Assembly (NCBI GenBank): GCA_002270565.1
Contig: NQMI01000081.1
Coordinates: forward strand, 3,748-67,747
Direction of reading: 5' to 3'
Origin: Stenocarpella maydis
Lineage: Eukaryota; Ascomycota; Sordariomycetes; Diaporthales; Diaporthaceae
DNA: 64,000 bases
Shown here in pieces: positions 1 through 11,513 of the stretch. Position 1 is the stretch's first letter. Each line of letters opens with the position of its first letter. The position numbers and the translations under genes were made by a program. The notes under the pieces are model-generated. The model had not been told where the DNA came from. It worked only from the letters and a program-made list of their open reading frames with translations, and ran no database searches.

Positions 1-2640
1 AAAACTTAAGAAGATAGAAGCCTCATTCTTAACCAAGAACTTAATGCTATACTTAAAGTTAACTTCTAAACCTAAAGGACCTTTACAAATCTAAAGGAAT
101 AATATATAAAGCACTAGCATATAGCTACTAAAGCATTATAATAACTACTAAAAGGATTTAAAACAACTATTAGATTCCTAGCCTTAGGAAGAAAGTTAAA
201 AATATTATTAGTAAATATAACTTATATAATGAAAACAAAGCCTCTAGGAATATACTATATAAACTATTAAAGCCCCTACCAGTACCTTTAACTATATGGT
301 TATCCATTAGTCTAGACTTCATTATTAAGCTACCCCTCTTATAAGAACTCTTAACTAAAGTACTATATAATAGCATTCTAATAGTAGTTTATAAACTAAG
401 TAAGTATATATACTTTATACTATATAAAGAAGCTAGTATAATAGAAGAACTTATATATATATTCTTATAAATTATTATAAGTAATTATAGAATACTATAT
501 AAAAATATCTTAAATTAAGATAAGCTCTTTATATTAAACTTCTAGAAGTTACTAATAAAATAAACTTAAAGTAAAACATAAGATCATAATTATAATATAT
601 TTGAATAAATAAATAAATGGATAGAATAAATCAACTAGATTATAAAATAATACCTTTAATATTATATTAACTAATTATAAAATAATTAGGTTAAATTACT
701 ACTACTAGTATAGTTTGCCTATAATAGTATAACCTCTAGTATAACTAAATAAGTACCTTTCTTTATACTCTATAGATATAAGCCTTAGGCATACTACAAG
801 TTACTACCAGATACTATACTAGTAGAATTAGTAGAATGAAAAGTAATGCAAATTAGATAAATTTAATAAGACATTTAGGAAGAAATTTCTTTTATATAGT
901 AATAAATAATAAAATATATAAACTAGAAAAAGATTAAGGAATTAATTCTTAAGAAGTGAAATAAAGTCTACCTTATATACTAAAATATTAAAACTAAGCC
1001 ACCTAGTAATAAACTTAACTATAAGAAAATTAGCCCCTTTAGAATTTTAGAGAAACTTTTAGATACTAACTATAGGCTTTCATTATCTTACGAAATAAAA
1101 TAATATCTATTCTTTTGCATTTTACCATTAGAATTAGCACCCTAGAATACAAAACTTAAAATCTAAATTAAGACTATTAATAAGTATAACAAGGAATACA
1201 AATAAAAATAATTATAAACTTAAGATAATACTAAGGAATAATAAAGTATCTTATTAAATAGAAAGGTTATAATTTAAGTAAGAATATATAGGAACTAGAG
1301 GAATACCTAATTTACTATAGAATAACCCTAAGGGACTATATAAGCCAAATAATCTTACTTAGCTAATTATAGGAATCTACTAAGCCTACTAAATAATCTA
1401 AAGAACTCAACTAGCTAAAACTTTAAGTACTAAATGAGTTACCCATAGGCATATTTCCCTTAAACCTAACATCTAGCAACTTTAACTAATCAGTACTCTT
1501 ATCTACTATTATACTCTAATTAAAAACCCCTACCTTACCCTTAGAATATAATCATACCTCCTATACCACCACTCCACTAGCCTCCCCTATATAACCTCTC
1601 CATATAACCTTAATAGATTCTCTAATAATCCATATATATTCTACTTCAGCTTCTTCCTTTTCTATATAATCTAACTCATTTAAGTTCAATAAACTATAGT
1701 AAATAGGCCATAATATCTTCTTATACCATATATGCTTCTACTTATGCAAATAAAAGAGCTTATTTTCTAACTCCTTAATCTCATCTTCCAGTTTTTAATA
1801 TTAATCTAAGATATATAAGAGGTCTTTTAAGTTATCAAGCTCCTAAATATTACACTTTAATCACTACTACTAGACATATTTAGCATAATAATTAAAGACC
1901 TTCTTTAAAACTTTACAAGACTTAATACCCTATACCTTATAAGAAGAATAAGGTTGCATTATAATAGCATTTTATAAGAAAGTAAATACTAAAGAATTAT
2001 ATTATTTAACCTTCTTAGAATAATAAGGTAATTTAAAGACCTAAGAATCCTTAACTCTAATAATATAATAAATTAAGAAGGTATAATAGTAAGTATAATT
2101 AAATGAAAATAACTTATAGAATACTTTTAAAAATAAAAGTATAAAAAGTAAGATAGTATTATGAACTAATATAATGGCACCCTAGGACCTAAGGTAATCA
2201 AGACTAACTACTATAATGCAACCCCGCAGGCATATAATCATAAAATACGCCCAGGCTAGGGCTAGGGTCCAGCTTATAACGCTTAGTTATAAGTCATATA
2301 AGCTGCTTAATAAAGGATCCTTTAAGCCTTATACTATAACTTAAAGGCTTGTCCTATAAGTTAATGAGTTACTAAAGAGTCAGGATATATATATGAATAT
2401 AGTTATCATTATAATAGATAGCTTTTATAAAACAGACTCTTTAATCATCAATCCAAGTATTTAGTTCTACCAACTAGATAGCCTTATAGCTTCTAATTAT
2501 ACCCTCTTTATAAATAGTATCTTTATATACTACTACTTAGTCAAGTATTACCTCTGCACCGCTCTACTAACATAAACCCTACAGATTACCTACTAAACCC
2601 CATAAAGGTTTAGTGTGATCATTACATTAAGTATAGTTAG
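1..2640 (+). mobile_element. RIP-degraded Ty3/gypsy retrotransposon, copy A (cut by the window edge)
   Basis: AT-rich block in which frames are broken by many TAA/TAG stops. Read on the + strand with stops ignored, about 280-1320 keeps the order integrase core, then a motif resembling RPSNKLNYRKIGPF, then an HPVF-like motif, then a chromodomain-like YLIKWKGY motif, typical of the C-terminal pol of fungal chromoviruses. About 1480-2050 holds a second, reverse-oriented coding remnant. About 2180-2640 is an LTR-like stretch. The whole order is repeated in inverted orientation at 30775-33270. The excess of TpA and the C-to-T/G-to-A differences between the copies fit RIP. The left end lies outside the window and the right limit is approximate. 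No part can be functional. Confidence 0.8.
1480..2050 (-). pseudogene. Reverse-oriented accessory ORF remnant inside gypsy copy A
   Basis: On the - strand this stretch matches 31380-31990 of copy B base by base apart from mostly transition differences. In copy B the deduced product is a lysine/glutamate-rich, coiled-coil-like protein (contains EDKIKELEEKL) behind a Cys-x-x-x-Cys-type segment. Here every frame is broken by stops. I recall small proteins of this kind being associated with fungal gypsy elements, but that is memory, not something shown here. Confidence 0.5.
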
Positions 2641-3795
2641 TATTAATTAGTGCTAATTTATATTACTTATTTAGCCCTAGGTAGGTATTAGAGTAGCCTA
2701 AAGTTAATGAATTTGCTAAAAACTAGCTACTTCCTGGTTCTGGCTACTTCTTTATATCTTATATTATTATAAATTAATTATTTATAATTTAAATTAATTA
2801 GATATTATTTTTTAAAAGTAATTATCATTTATTTTAATGAAGATAAGAACTTAAGAAATATAACTAGTAGATAAATTATATAAAAATATTTCTTAGGAAG
2901 TAATTGAATTCTATTTACTATATACTAGAGATAATGCGTTTATAGTAACTTAGGGCAGTGAAACTAGTACTAAGGGGATATTGCTTTTCTACTTATGTAC
3001 CCTAAAAGCATTTTCATTTATACGCGCTGGCCAAGGTAACCAAGGCAACCAGGACAATGGTACTCAAGGCTGGCATATCTAAGCACAGAGGGGCCCTATC
3101 CAATCAGTCTATTTATGACAGTGTATTCCAGTATCACACATTATAAGTTCTGTCACGAATCGTAGCCATGAGGCATCAAGACACGTGTGTGGCCAACGGC
3201 ATTGCAATTGTGCTGCAGAAAAGCCTGCCGCCTACAACGACCCAATGTTTATTGTTAATCTGAACTGGGCTGTGTTTTTTTCTTAATTTAAAAAAAGAAC
3301 AACAAAAACGCAAAAGGCTAATGCTGCCGCCACGACCAGCGCGCGGTCTACCTGGTTCAAACCCGGGACGTGAACGCCCTTCCGCCAATATCCCAACAAT
3401 TTGCCCAGAAGACCAGCTACTGGGGATGAAAATGTACAAGAAGATGCAGGAGTCGTACAACGCTTGCGCTTCCAAATTAAGCCCCCTCTCGGTGAGCTTT
3501 GGTGCATGATGTGGCTGAGAATACGTACACCTGTGATGAATGCACCTGGCAACATCACATGCGCACCCGGGGAGTCATGGTGAGGCTTCTGTGGCTCGGC
3601 GTAGGAATCGCAAATCTCTTGAGTCGTTGTGTGGCCGTCCTAGTGTCAGGCATGAGACGCGATCCAGTAGGAAGAGTTTTCCCCGGAGAATGAAAGAGGG
3701 GATACTAGCATCGTCCCGGACAGATCGTATGTAGAGTAGCGATCCGAGCTCGCCGCCGCCGCCGCCGCCACCAGACACCCCGGGCGCTGTAACCG
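2641..3795. other. Transition from AT-rich block to gene island, no gene recognised
   Basis: Base composition changes from AT-rich to mixed around 3000-3170. About 3000-3100 carries short degenerate repeats around ccaaggtaacc/ccaaggcaacc. The segment 3340-3370 contains a tRNA T-arm-like string but no cloverleaf. Open frames here overlap on both strands without codon bias or a recognisable domain. The last about 200 bases are probably the 3' untranslated region of the - strand regulator ending at 3796. Confidence 0.5.
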
Positions 3796-6289
3796 TCACG
3801 GATTAGACATTGGCATGTCTGTGTAGAAAAGAGCCTGCCCGGTCATGTCCATATACACCTGCCTCGCCGCAGGATCGAGGTCCATGATGCTGAAGCTGAG
3901 TGCTGAAGGATCCAGCTGGCCATGCCCCAGCTGTGCTTGGTCGTACATGGCCGGATCAAATGGTGCGACCCGCGGGGTGGCCTGCTCAACAGGCGAAATT
4001 TGCGGGGGCGTGGGCAAGGGCCCGTTCATGCGAGAAAGACTGTGCCGAGGGAAAGAGTGCGGCTGTGAGTGAGGTGGCATCTCTGCAGCGTTCATCTCTT
4101 CCAACGAGTAATACATGGATTTGCTGCTGCTGCTCGTAACTGGCGAGTGCGCCATGTCTGGGTCGTCAAGGGAATCCTCCACCTCCCGGATGGCGGCAGT
4201 GAGGAAGCCGACGCCCCTGGACCGCACCTTCAGGCTCCACTGGAAGTCTATGAGCTTCTGCCGGTGGAAGCCGGCCTCCATCTCGGTGCCGCTGGTTGCC
4301 CAGAGCAGGCCGCCGAATGACCTGATGAGTGCCAGAGACTTGGGCGCCGCAGACCACCAGAAGGCCTGCAGATGCTCGGGACGGAGGAACTCTGCAAAGC
4401 TCATGGCCTTGTCCAGACAGGCCTTCCCTGCCTCGCGGGCGACCTCCCTGACTGCAGGTGGGGTGTCGGGGGTCACCCGGCGCAGGATGAAGCGGTAAAT
4501 CATGATCTCAATGGCGAAATACGATAGGTGGAGGTTTCCGTTTGAGCAGAGCCTCCTCGGCTTGGTCGAGTCCATCTCGAGGCCCGGTGGAATCTCTTCG
4601 GCCCACGCCTCAAGCCTTCTGACCATGGGCTTCACCATATTCATGAGGCCCTGTACGCCGTGCTGGGCGTAGACGTTCTCCACGCGCATCTGGTTCGGGC
4701 CGTACAGAGACTCGAGGGTCTCTGCCATTATCTCGGTCAGGTGTGCAAGGTGGATGAACACCTGCCGCCCCGTCTCGACATCTGTGCTCCCGTCCTTGCC
4801 GTCGTCGTCAGCAGCCGATTCTGGAAAGTCATCGAGTGACAGCTGGGGTATCCGCCAGGATCCTGGTGTGATGTGTGACGGCCGGCCGTGGGTGAAGGCG
4901 CTCCACTTGTCCTGCATGAAGACGGCCCACGCCAGCCTCTTCCTCAGCCCCTTCTCCCAGTCCGGTATGTTCCACAGAGAGCAGTCGATGTGTAAGCCGA
5001 GCTCCTCGGCAAGTGCAACGACCTGGCTAGTCAGCACCCACGAGTCGCCCCCTGACCTTTGCAGCAGCAGCAGGCCCGCCTGGACGGTCGAGAGCTTCGG
5101 GCGGTGTACCACGGCGGCTAGGGTGGTCATGGCGACCTTGAGCAGGGCCACGGCGTCCGGCTTGTCCTTGGACGCCAGCTCAGGATCGTACTCCCACCAG
5201 TCCATGGCGAGAAGATAGAAGGCGGCGAGCTGAGGCGGCGAGAACTCCTTGTAAGATCGGGCGTACTTCTCTAGCCAGACAGCCTTGTGGACCACAGGAA
5301 AGCTGGGGTGGACCGTCCTGAAATAGAGGTTGACCAGCGCGGGGCCGTAGGGACGGACGAGCGACTCGACGTATTCGAGGTCCTCGTCGTCGTCGGCGCT
5401 AAAGAGAGACTTTGAATCTGACCGCGACAGGAACGCGGTGCCGTTGTCGGTGCGGCGGAATTTCGGGGCTGTATCGTCATGGCCATGGTCGACCAGGCCG
5501 TGCAAGACGTCCACGAGCTGTCCCTCGTATACAGAACTGGGGCCGACATATCTGAAATGTGTGTTCCCGTGGAGGCCCAAGGTGCAGTCAAGAAGTGACC
5601 TCGCACTAGAAGGGCTGGTGGCATGGGAGTCATCTCGAGAGGCAGCGGATTTTGACTTTTTCCTGGACGAGCTAGAATACACACGCGATTGTCAGCCATC
5701 GTGTGGAACAACAGTCTTGTTCCCCCTTTTCTCTCCGACACTTTCATTGCCCCTCCCCCTCCCTTTCTCTCTCCCTCGGCCTCACATGAATGATCCTGCT
5801 GTCGGGGGAAGAGAGGGAGAGGGAGAGGGAGAGGAGGGGGGGTGGGGCTGAGCGAAAGACAGGAGAGAATAGCAGGGGAGGGTGTTAGATGTGCGAGCTG
5901 AAGACGAGGGAGGGGGAGGGGGAGGGGGCCAAGTCTTACGGATCGGAGCTCTGCCTGCGGTGCTCTGGCGTCGAGGAGATGCTTGCCAGGCTGTCAGCCT
6001 TTGGCCTCTTCCTCCGCTGAGGCTCGTCGAGATATGTGCAGGCGCGACGGTGGAAGGAGCACAAGACACACTTGTCCTGGCCGGGCTCCTTGACGCATCT
6101 CGACTTCCTCTTGCGGCACGTGTCGCATGGACGGTCGGCGCGGGAGCGGGTGGCTTGCGAGGAGTGGGCGGGGTGTGGCTGACCCGCGCTCGCGCCCGTG
6201 CCCGCGCCCACGCCCACCGCGGCGCCAGCGTCGGGGCTGGAGCAGGTGCTCGCCTCGGAGGCATGGCATTTGTCTCGGAGGAGGTCCAT
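3796..6289 (-). CDS. Zn(II)2Cys6 transcription factor with fungal-specific domain (possibly TamA/DAL81-like)
   Basis: Nuclear DNA-binding regulator. Two exons, 6289-5940 and 5671-3796, give 741 aa. The 268-bp intron has donor GTAAGA and acceptor TTCTAG with a CTGAC branch site, and the phase matches (CC|C). The start is the first ATG in the Zn-cluster frame; the frame runs further upstream only from non-ATG codons. The binuclear cluster is C55-x2-C58-x6-C65-x8-C74-x2-C77-x6-C84, followed by a basic RRKRPK linker. The middle (about residues 140-480) fits the fungal_trans domain (PF04082) with the motifs FRYVGPSS, HPSFPVV and HRPKLSTVQAGLLLLQR. The C-terminus is low-complexity and Ser/Pro-rich. 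Spacing and the CVLC-x-FH string recall TamA/DAL81 nitrogen regulators, but that sub-family call is from memory and uncertain. The intron holds long polypurine/polypyrimidine tracts. Confidence 0.88.
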
Positions 6290-7166
6290 GTGGAGGATGT
6301 GTCGAGGTTGTCGAGCGGAGGACTGGCTGACTGGCTGGCTTGCTGGCTTGCTGGCTGGCTTGCTGGCTGGCTTGTCTCCTCTTGCCCATGGCTCAGCGGA
6401 CGAGAAGCATCGCAAAGGAGCACAAGACAAGGCTGGGCTTGGAAAGGGAGGGGGGGATGTGGGGGGTATTCTATGTGTTTCCCCTCTCCCTGTCTCTCCC
6501 TCCCTCTCTCTCTCACTCTCTCAGATAGACTCGCTGTGTGTCTGTGTAGCGAGCAGGCAGACCCGGCCAGGAGGGTAAGGCGAAGTATGGGCGAATGTTC
6601 CGCTCCCGGATCCCCCGCAGGGATCAGACGGCGCGTGTGTGTCAGGAACAAGGGGCGGACGATGCACGATGCAGTCCCGCTGTTTGTGTCGTGTGTATGC
6701 TACAATACTACGGTACGGCACAACGTCAAGTTTAGACGGTAGCAGTCCAAACGTCGAGCCATGGACGACCCCAGGTTTGACCAGACGTTGCCGTATTCCC
6801 TAGTGTACCGGGCGGCAGGGCTGCTTGACGTCAAAACGCGTCGCGGGTCTTGGCCATGGGGATTCCGGCTGCCGATCAGATCTGCGCAACTCACGACGCC
6901 CATCTCTGTAGGGCCGTGCAGCCTGGCCAGACGAGGGAGGGAGCCTCCGATGAGTGAGTGGCGCGGAACAAAAAGATGGGACGACGACCTGAAGGGGCAT
7001 GCATACATGGCCACCTCAGCACCCCTTCACAACAACGCGGTGAGTGGGTTGATCCCAGCCATGAACGCGGCACCTGGAATGAGGGGATAACAAACATGTG
7101 CGGCAGGCCAACTGGCATCCAGGTGTGGTGGAGGAATGAGGGGGTGGCTGTGGTGGTGGCGGTGAC

Positions 7167-7200
7167 TGCAGCAGCAGCAGCAGCAGCAGCTGCTGCTGCA
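7167..7200. repeat. CAG/CTG trinucleotide run able to form a hairpin
   Basis: About seven GCA units run directly into GCTGCTGCTGCA, so the tract is partly self-complementary. It lies in non-coding DNA. Confidence 0.85.
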
Positions 7201-8122
7201 GAGGTCGGCTGTCGAGCTGGGTCGGGGCGTTTCGCTGTGATGGTGCAACATGGAGGCTCAAAACCTTATCGCCCCCTGCCGGGCCCGTGTCCATTTCAAA
7301 CTTACACTAGACTACGGAGTAAGCATGGATGGGCCGGCTAACCAAGTAGGGAGTCGGTTGCTAAGTACCTGGGGGTTAGTACGGATTAGGCCTTGTGTGT
7401 TATACCATGGTAGACAGAACACAAGATATACGGAGTAATGCTGTGGCCCAGGTCGACGGCTACGGCAGGGCTATGCATAATACCTAGTTATAAGTCTAGT
7501 ATATGAGTTGGCGGTTGGCGGTTGGCACATGTACCTCGGTAGATAGGTAACTATGTATACACCTCAGACTACATTGGGAGTCGCGGCCATGTGTACTTGG
7601 TAACCTAGGTACACTAGCATGTATGCACCTGCACGCACATGCTCCCTACTACGTACCACGAAGGTGGACCAGGTAGAAACATGACAGAATTATATCGACT
7701 CCCGATCTGCCAGGTAGTATAGAAGAGGACGGTACAGCACAGCACATGGGCAGGGTCCTGCCTCATTGCCAGTCAGCCTCTGATCATCCGCGATGCGTCC
7801 CGACTCGATGCACCTCGCTGACTGACGCCAGCCATGGCAGCCATCTGAAGTTAGATCTGGCCGAGCCCGTCGTGACCGGCTGTGTGGCTGCCCTGCAGGC
7901 TCACAAACATGGGCCGGCGGTTATTGAATTGTCTTGTCTTGTCATGTCGTGTCATGGTTACATGCAGTACTTGAGTATACCTAGCCATGTTTTGTTTTTC
8001 TGTTTTTTTCTATTTACGGACCCCTGGCAGGAGCCATGCAGTGCATGTCTGCACGCTTGTACGTACGTGCCTGTACATGGACTGCACCTGCCGCTACCGC
8101 CACGGCTGCTCAGCCTGCTGTG

Positions 8123-8149
8123 TACGGAGTACCCAGGCAGTACTCCGTA
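8123..8149. repeat. 10-bp perfect inverted repeat TACGGAGTAC/GTACTCCGTA
   Basis: Arms at 8123-8132 and 8140-8149 with a 7-base spacer (ccaggca). The arm motif TACGGAGTA recurs singly elsewhere in intergenic DNA of this window (near 7313, 7428, 38030, 47394). Confidence 0.85.
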
Positions 8150-8283
8150 TTATGTTTCGGTTGCCCTCACTGCGGGCTGCTGTTGTCGTTACCAGTGCTG
8201 TCGATGTCGCTGTCGCTGTCGCCGTTGCTGTTGCTGCTTGACATATCTTCAAACCGATCTGAGACCTTCCGGATCCGGAGTCG

Positions 8284-8284
8284 G

Positions 8285-8332
<48 letters not shown>

Positions 8333-8334
8333 CC
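8284..8334. repeat. (GCCT)n tetranucleotide microsatellite
   Basis: About 12 uninterrupted units in the intergenic region, roughly 290 bases upstream of the ATG at 8627. Confidence 0.95.
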
Positions 8335-8520
8335 GCCAGCCTGCACCCAATCATCTATTCTATTCGTCCTGGCCTTCAACCATGGATATCCGTCCACCTG
8401 ATGCATCCATCCGTCCACACGGCATCCCGGGATCCGCGCCAGATCCACCACGCAACGCCCGCCGTCCATCCTCTGCCACACCACACCATCTTCATCCCGG
8501 CTCTTGATCTGATCGGCCGT

Positions 8521-8626
8521 CTTGTCTTCTCTCTGGCCTTCTCTCTGGTCGATCTTTCGTTTTTGTTTCCTTCCTTCTTCCTTCTTCCCTTCTTTTCCGC
8601 CTCGCCCTCTGGCTCGACCCGCCACC
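8521..8626 (+). promoter_or_regulatory. Pyrimidine-rich leader upstream of the ATG at 8627
   Basis: A strongly CT-biased stretch (for example tccttccttcttccttct) ends just before the start codon. CT-rich tracts directly upstream of fungal start codons commonly mark the transcription start region. The start codon context is gccaccATGG, close to the eukaryotic optimum. Confidence 0.5.
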
Positions 8627-10026
8627 ATGGGCAGGACGCTGCCGTGGAACCCCGTCGGCCACCCTTCGATGACGAAACCACCGACCATTCTACATCCGAC
8701 AGCAACCGCCTCACCACCGCCTGGGACGCCTCTCTCCCGTCCGAAACCTGCCGCGCCTTCGGCTCGCCCAACCCTTGTGTCAGGCCCTGTCCCACCACCC
8801 TCGCCAGCCCACAGCCCTGCACACTCCCGCACAGACGGCTCCGCCTCGTCGCCCGCCTCGAGTCCCTTGCTCCCGCCTGAGGGTCCCCTCCCCGAAAGGT
8901 CAGTCCCCTCCCCCCCCCAAGGACGCCATCCCGTCGTGGCTGGGTACCCGAGTCTATTCACCCACGTTTTCCTTCAGCTTCCGCTTCCCCCATCCCTGGC
9001 CCTAGAGTGCACGTCCTCCGTTCAGGCTGACTCCCGTATAGTTTCATGACCCAGGGCTTTGACAAAGACGACCGCTGGCGCATGGTAGAGGACGAGTTCT
9101 ACTCGGTTGCTGCCCGCTTTACTGCACACCTACACGCCGCTCAGTACCGTCGTCTGAAGGACGAGGCAAAGAGGCAAGTTCCTACCATCCACAGTCCCCC
9201 GCGGCCCGTCACACGCTCGCCGACTCTGGATGTGGTGCGACGCCAAGGCGCCTCTGCCTCGGTTGCCTCCCGGCGCCGAGCCATTGCAACGGCCAAGCTA
9301 CATTCCAAGGCCTCAGGCCCAGCCCGAGCCGCTGCCCGTCATGACGATAGCGACCGATTCCAAATCCAGCCCCCAACAAAGCGCACCCGTCTGGCCAGCC
9401 TGTTGGACAGTCCTCGCAAGATAGCACAGCCCTTGGCTAGCACCGCAGCCTCCAGCACCGAGAAGCATGTTGCTGCTTTGACCACGACCACTACTCCATC
9501 GGCCCGGCCCACGCCTGTAGCCGCGCGCCACAAAATCTCAATGTCGGCCTCTGAGATCGCACATGATCGTCATGGGCCAAGTAGTATCCGCAGGCGGGCT
9601 GCCGTAGGAGCTGCTGGCCTGACGGCAGAACCGGCCCGTTCTCAGTCACACCATGACAGCCAGGTCGGAATGCACTCAGCCGTATCTCACAGTACATCTG
9701 AAGCGGCGCGCTTGGCCGCCCCGACCTCGAGGGGCCCAGTGGCAGGGAGAGGCATCTCGGCTCGGGGTGTCGCCTCGCAAAAGCCTGCGTCAACAGACTA
9801 CACGCCACTGGCCCCGACACCGCACTCTGCTGAGGCCAGTGATGGTTCGGGCAGTGGTTCAGAAACATACTTTCAACGACGCTTGAGGGCACGCCGTAGC
9901 AAGCCCAAATCCCAGCGCGCTCACAGACATCCGGCTTTGGACGAATCGAGTGGGAAGGAGCAGATTCAGCTTGAGCACAAGCGCGAGGACACATCGAGCG
10001 CCGCACTCTCAGTCCCATCAATCTGA
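8627..10026 (+). CDS. Conserved-looking protein of unknown function
   Basis: I do not recognise a named family. Two exons, 8627-8898 and 9042-10026, give 418 aa. The intron has donor GTCAGT, a GGCTGAC branch and acceptor TATAG, and the phase joins AG|T to give Ser. The start was chosen for its near-perfect Kozak context. The N-terminal about 90 residues are Pro/Ser-rich. Residues about 91-130 form the only dense, ordered-looking block (ESFMTQGFDKDDRWRMVEDEF, then FTAHLHAAQYRRLK), which I believe recurs in other filamentous fungi. The rest is basic, low in hydrophobics and likely disordered, with KPKSQR-type nuclear-localisation-like stretches near the C-terminus. It converges tail-to-tail with the dioxygenase gene, stop codons 147 bases apart. 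A nuclear role is a guess. Confidence 0.75.
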
Positions 10027-10173
10027 GCGTCGACAACCGGGCTCGCCAATAGGACAGGCTCCTCCGGATGCTGTTCACGCAGTATTCAGGGCCGTACTAT
10101 ACTATGTAGTGTGGTCCTGGGCCGCCAAAATAACGCGCCCGAGGGGAGCCACCTCTGCTAACAAATCAATCTT

Positions 10174-11513
10174 CTAGGCCTTGAAGGGCGTCTCAAAGGG
10201 ACGCTCCGCCTGGGGGGTGATCCTGGCCAAATGCCTCCTCTGACCGTTCTTCCAATCTACCAAGGCCGAATGCTGAGTGACTCTGTTGTCCCATACGACC
10301 ACTGTGCCCTCCTCCCACTTGACCCTGGCCTGGAAGTCTGCCCCGTATGCCAAGTGGTCATATAGGAACTTTAGCAGCACGTCCGACTCTTCCTTCTTCA
10401 AGCCAACGATTTCTCGGGTGACTACTCTCGACATCAGAAATTTCCTGCCCGCAAGAGGCTCGGACCGAGTACTCACATTGAGGGTTGACATATATCGCCT
10501 TCTCGCCCGTCGCCGGGTGCGTCCTCACAATGGGGTGTGCGTGATAAACTGGTTCTCTCCTCACAATACCACCCCTGGAGACCGCGGCATTGACCTGCTC
10601 GATACCAGAATGTACCGCCTGCAGCCCATGCAGTCGCTCCTGGAACAGCGGGCTCAGCCGGTTATAAGCCTCCACAGCGTCCACGAACAGCGTGTCGCCT
10701 CCCGTCTCCGGCTTGTCCAAGATGTATAGGAATGTTGTGCCGGGCGGCTGCGCCTCGTACGAGACGTCTGAGTGCCACGCGACAGAGCTCGTTCGAGTCT
10801 CAAAGAAGGTCTCATGGCTCTTGTCACCCTCGGCTCTGTGGACGAGGTGTACCTCAGGATACCCGGCGGGCGACCCAGAGGTAGGATGAATGTGGTGCCG
10901 CCCAAAGTACCCTCCCCACTCCAGCGCGTCCTGGATAGGGAGATTGGCAAAGTCCTGCCCGCGAAAGGCAACGACCTTGCGCTCGGCAACGAAACGGGCC
11001 AGCTGGTCCTTGCCCGCGCTCGAAAGTTGGGAGAGCTGGACACCGCGGACCTCGGTCCCGATGGTTGGTGTCAGGTCCACGACTTTTGAGCCTGCTGGGA
11101 GGAGATCCTTGAAAGATGTGTCGGCATCCTTGCCGTGCTCGTAGTGCTCGAACGGCGTCAGGGGTGGATATTTCTGGCTTGGGTCCCAGGTGGGGAGGTA
11201 GTTGGTATACTGTTACCGATGGGAAGAATAAGGTCAGTCTGACCAATCGGGCGATCTGGTCACCAGCACCCGTGGGCCCGGGCCAACATATTCAAGACGA
11301 CGAGGATATGCATGAGAAGGCAGGGGAAGTCGGGGTATGAATGTTGGTTTCTCTCACCTTGGCAGCCTTGATACCTTCCTTCCTGCCTTCCTCTGCGTCC
11401 CTATCGACATTGTGTGCTTGTAGTTGCTTGTAATCACCCGTGCCGGACTGGGTAGAGTGCAGCTTCAGCGGCTGCTGAGTGATGGTGAGGGTCTCGGTGG
11501 CGGATGGAGCCAT
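10174..11513 (-). CDS. TauD/TfdA-type Fe(II)/2-oxoglutarate-dependent dioxygenase
   Basis: Likely oxidises a small sulfonate (taurine-like) or related carboxylate using Fe(II) and 2-oxoglutarate, freeing sulfite if a sulfonate. Cytosolic, no signal peptide. Three exons, 11513-11358, 11209-10477 and 10424-10174, give 379 aa, the usual length for fungal JLP1-like members. The introns are 148 bp (GTGAGA...AACAG) and 52 bp (GTGAGT...GAGAG), phases matching. Iron ligands are visible: WHSD gives His198 and Asp200, and His348 sits in WDNRVTQHS; Arg residues that could bind 2-oxoglutarate follow at 359-364. The conserved N-terminal string NYLPTWDPSQKYPPL starts exon 2. An in-frame ATG 30 codons upstream (11603) is possible, but the chosen MAPS start fits the family better. 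Substrate cannot be read from sequence. Confidence 0.9.

Larger units (their letters stand above)
6290..8520. other. Long intergenic region rich in simple repeats and palindromes
   Basis: Lies between two divergent genes (- strand regulator and + strand gene starting at 8627). It holds a CTGG/CTTG-rich stretch (6320-6375), a CAG/CTG run (7167-7200), a TACGGAGTAC inverted repeat (8123-8149), a tetranucleotide repeat (8284-8334) and several copies of TACGGAGTA and CCTAGGTA. The open frames are repeat-driven shadows. No gene recognised. Confidence 0.6.

Noticed and set aside
3340..3375. tRNA T-arm-like string (cctggttcaaacccggg)
   Set aside because: The T stem and loop pair well, but no matching acceptor stem, D arm or anticodon arm can be found on either side.
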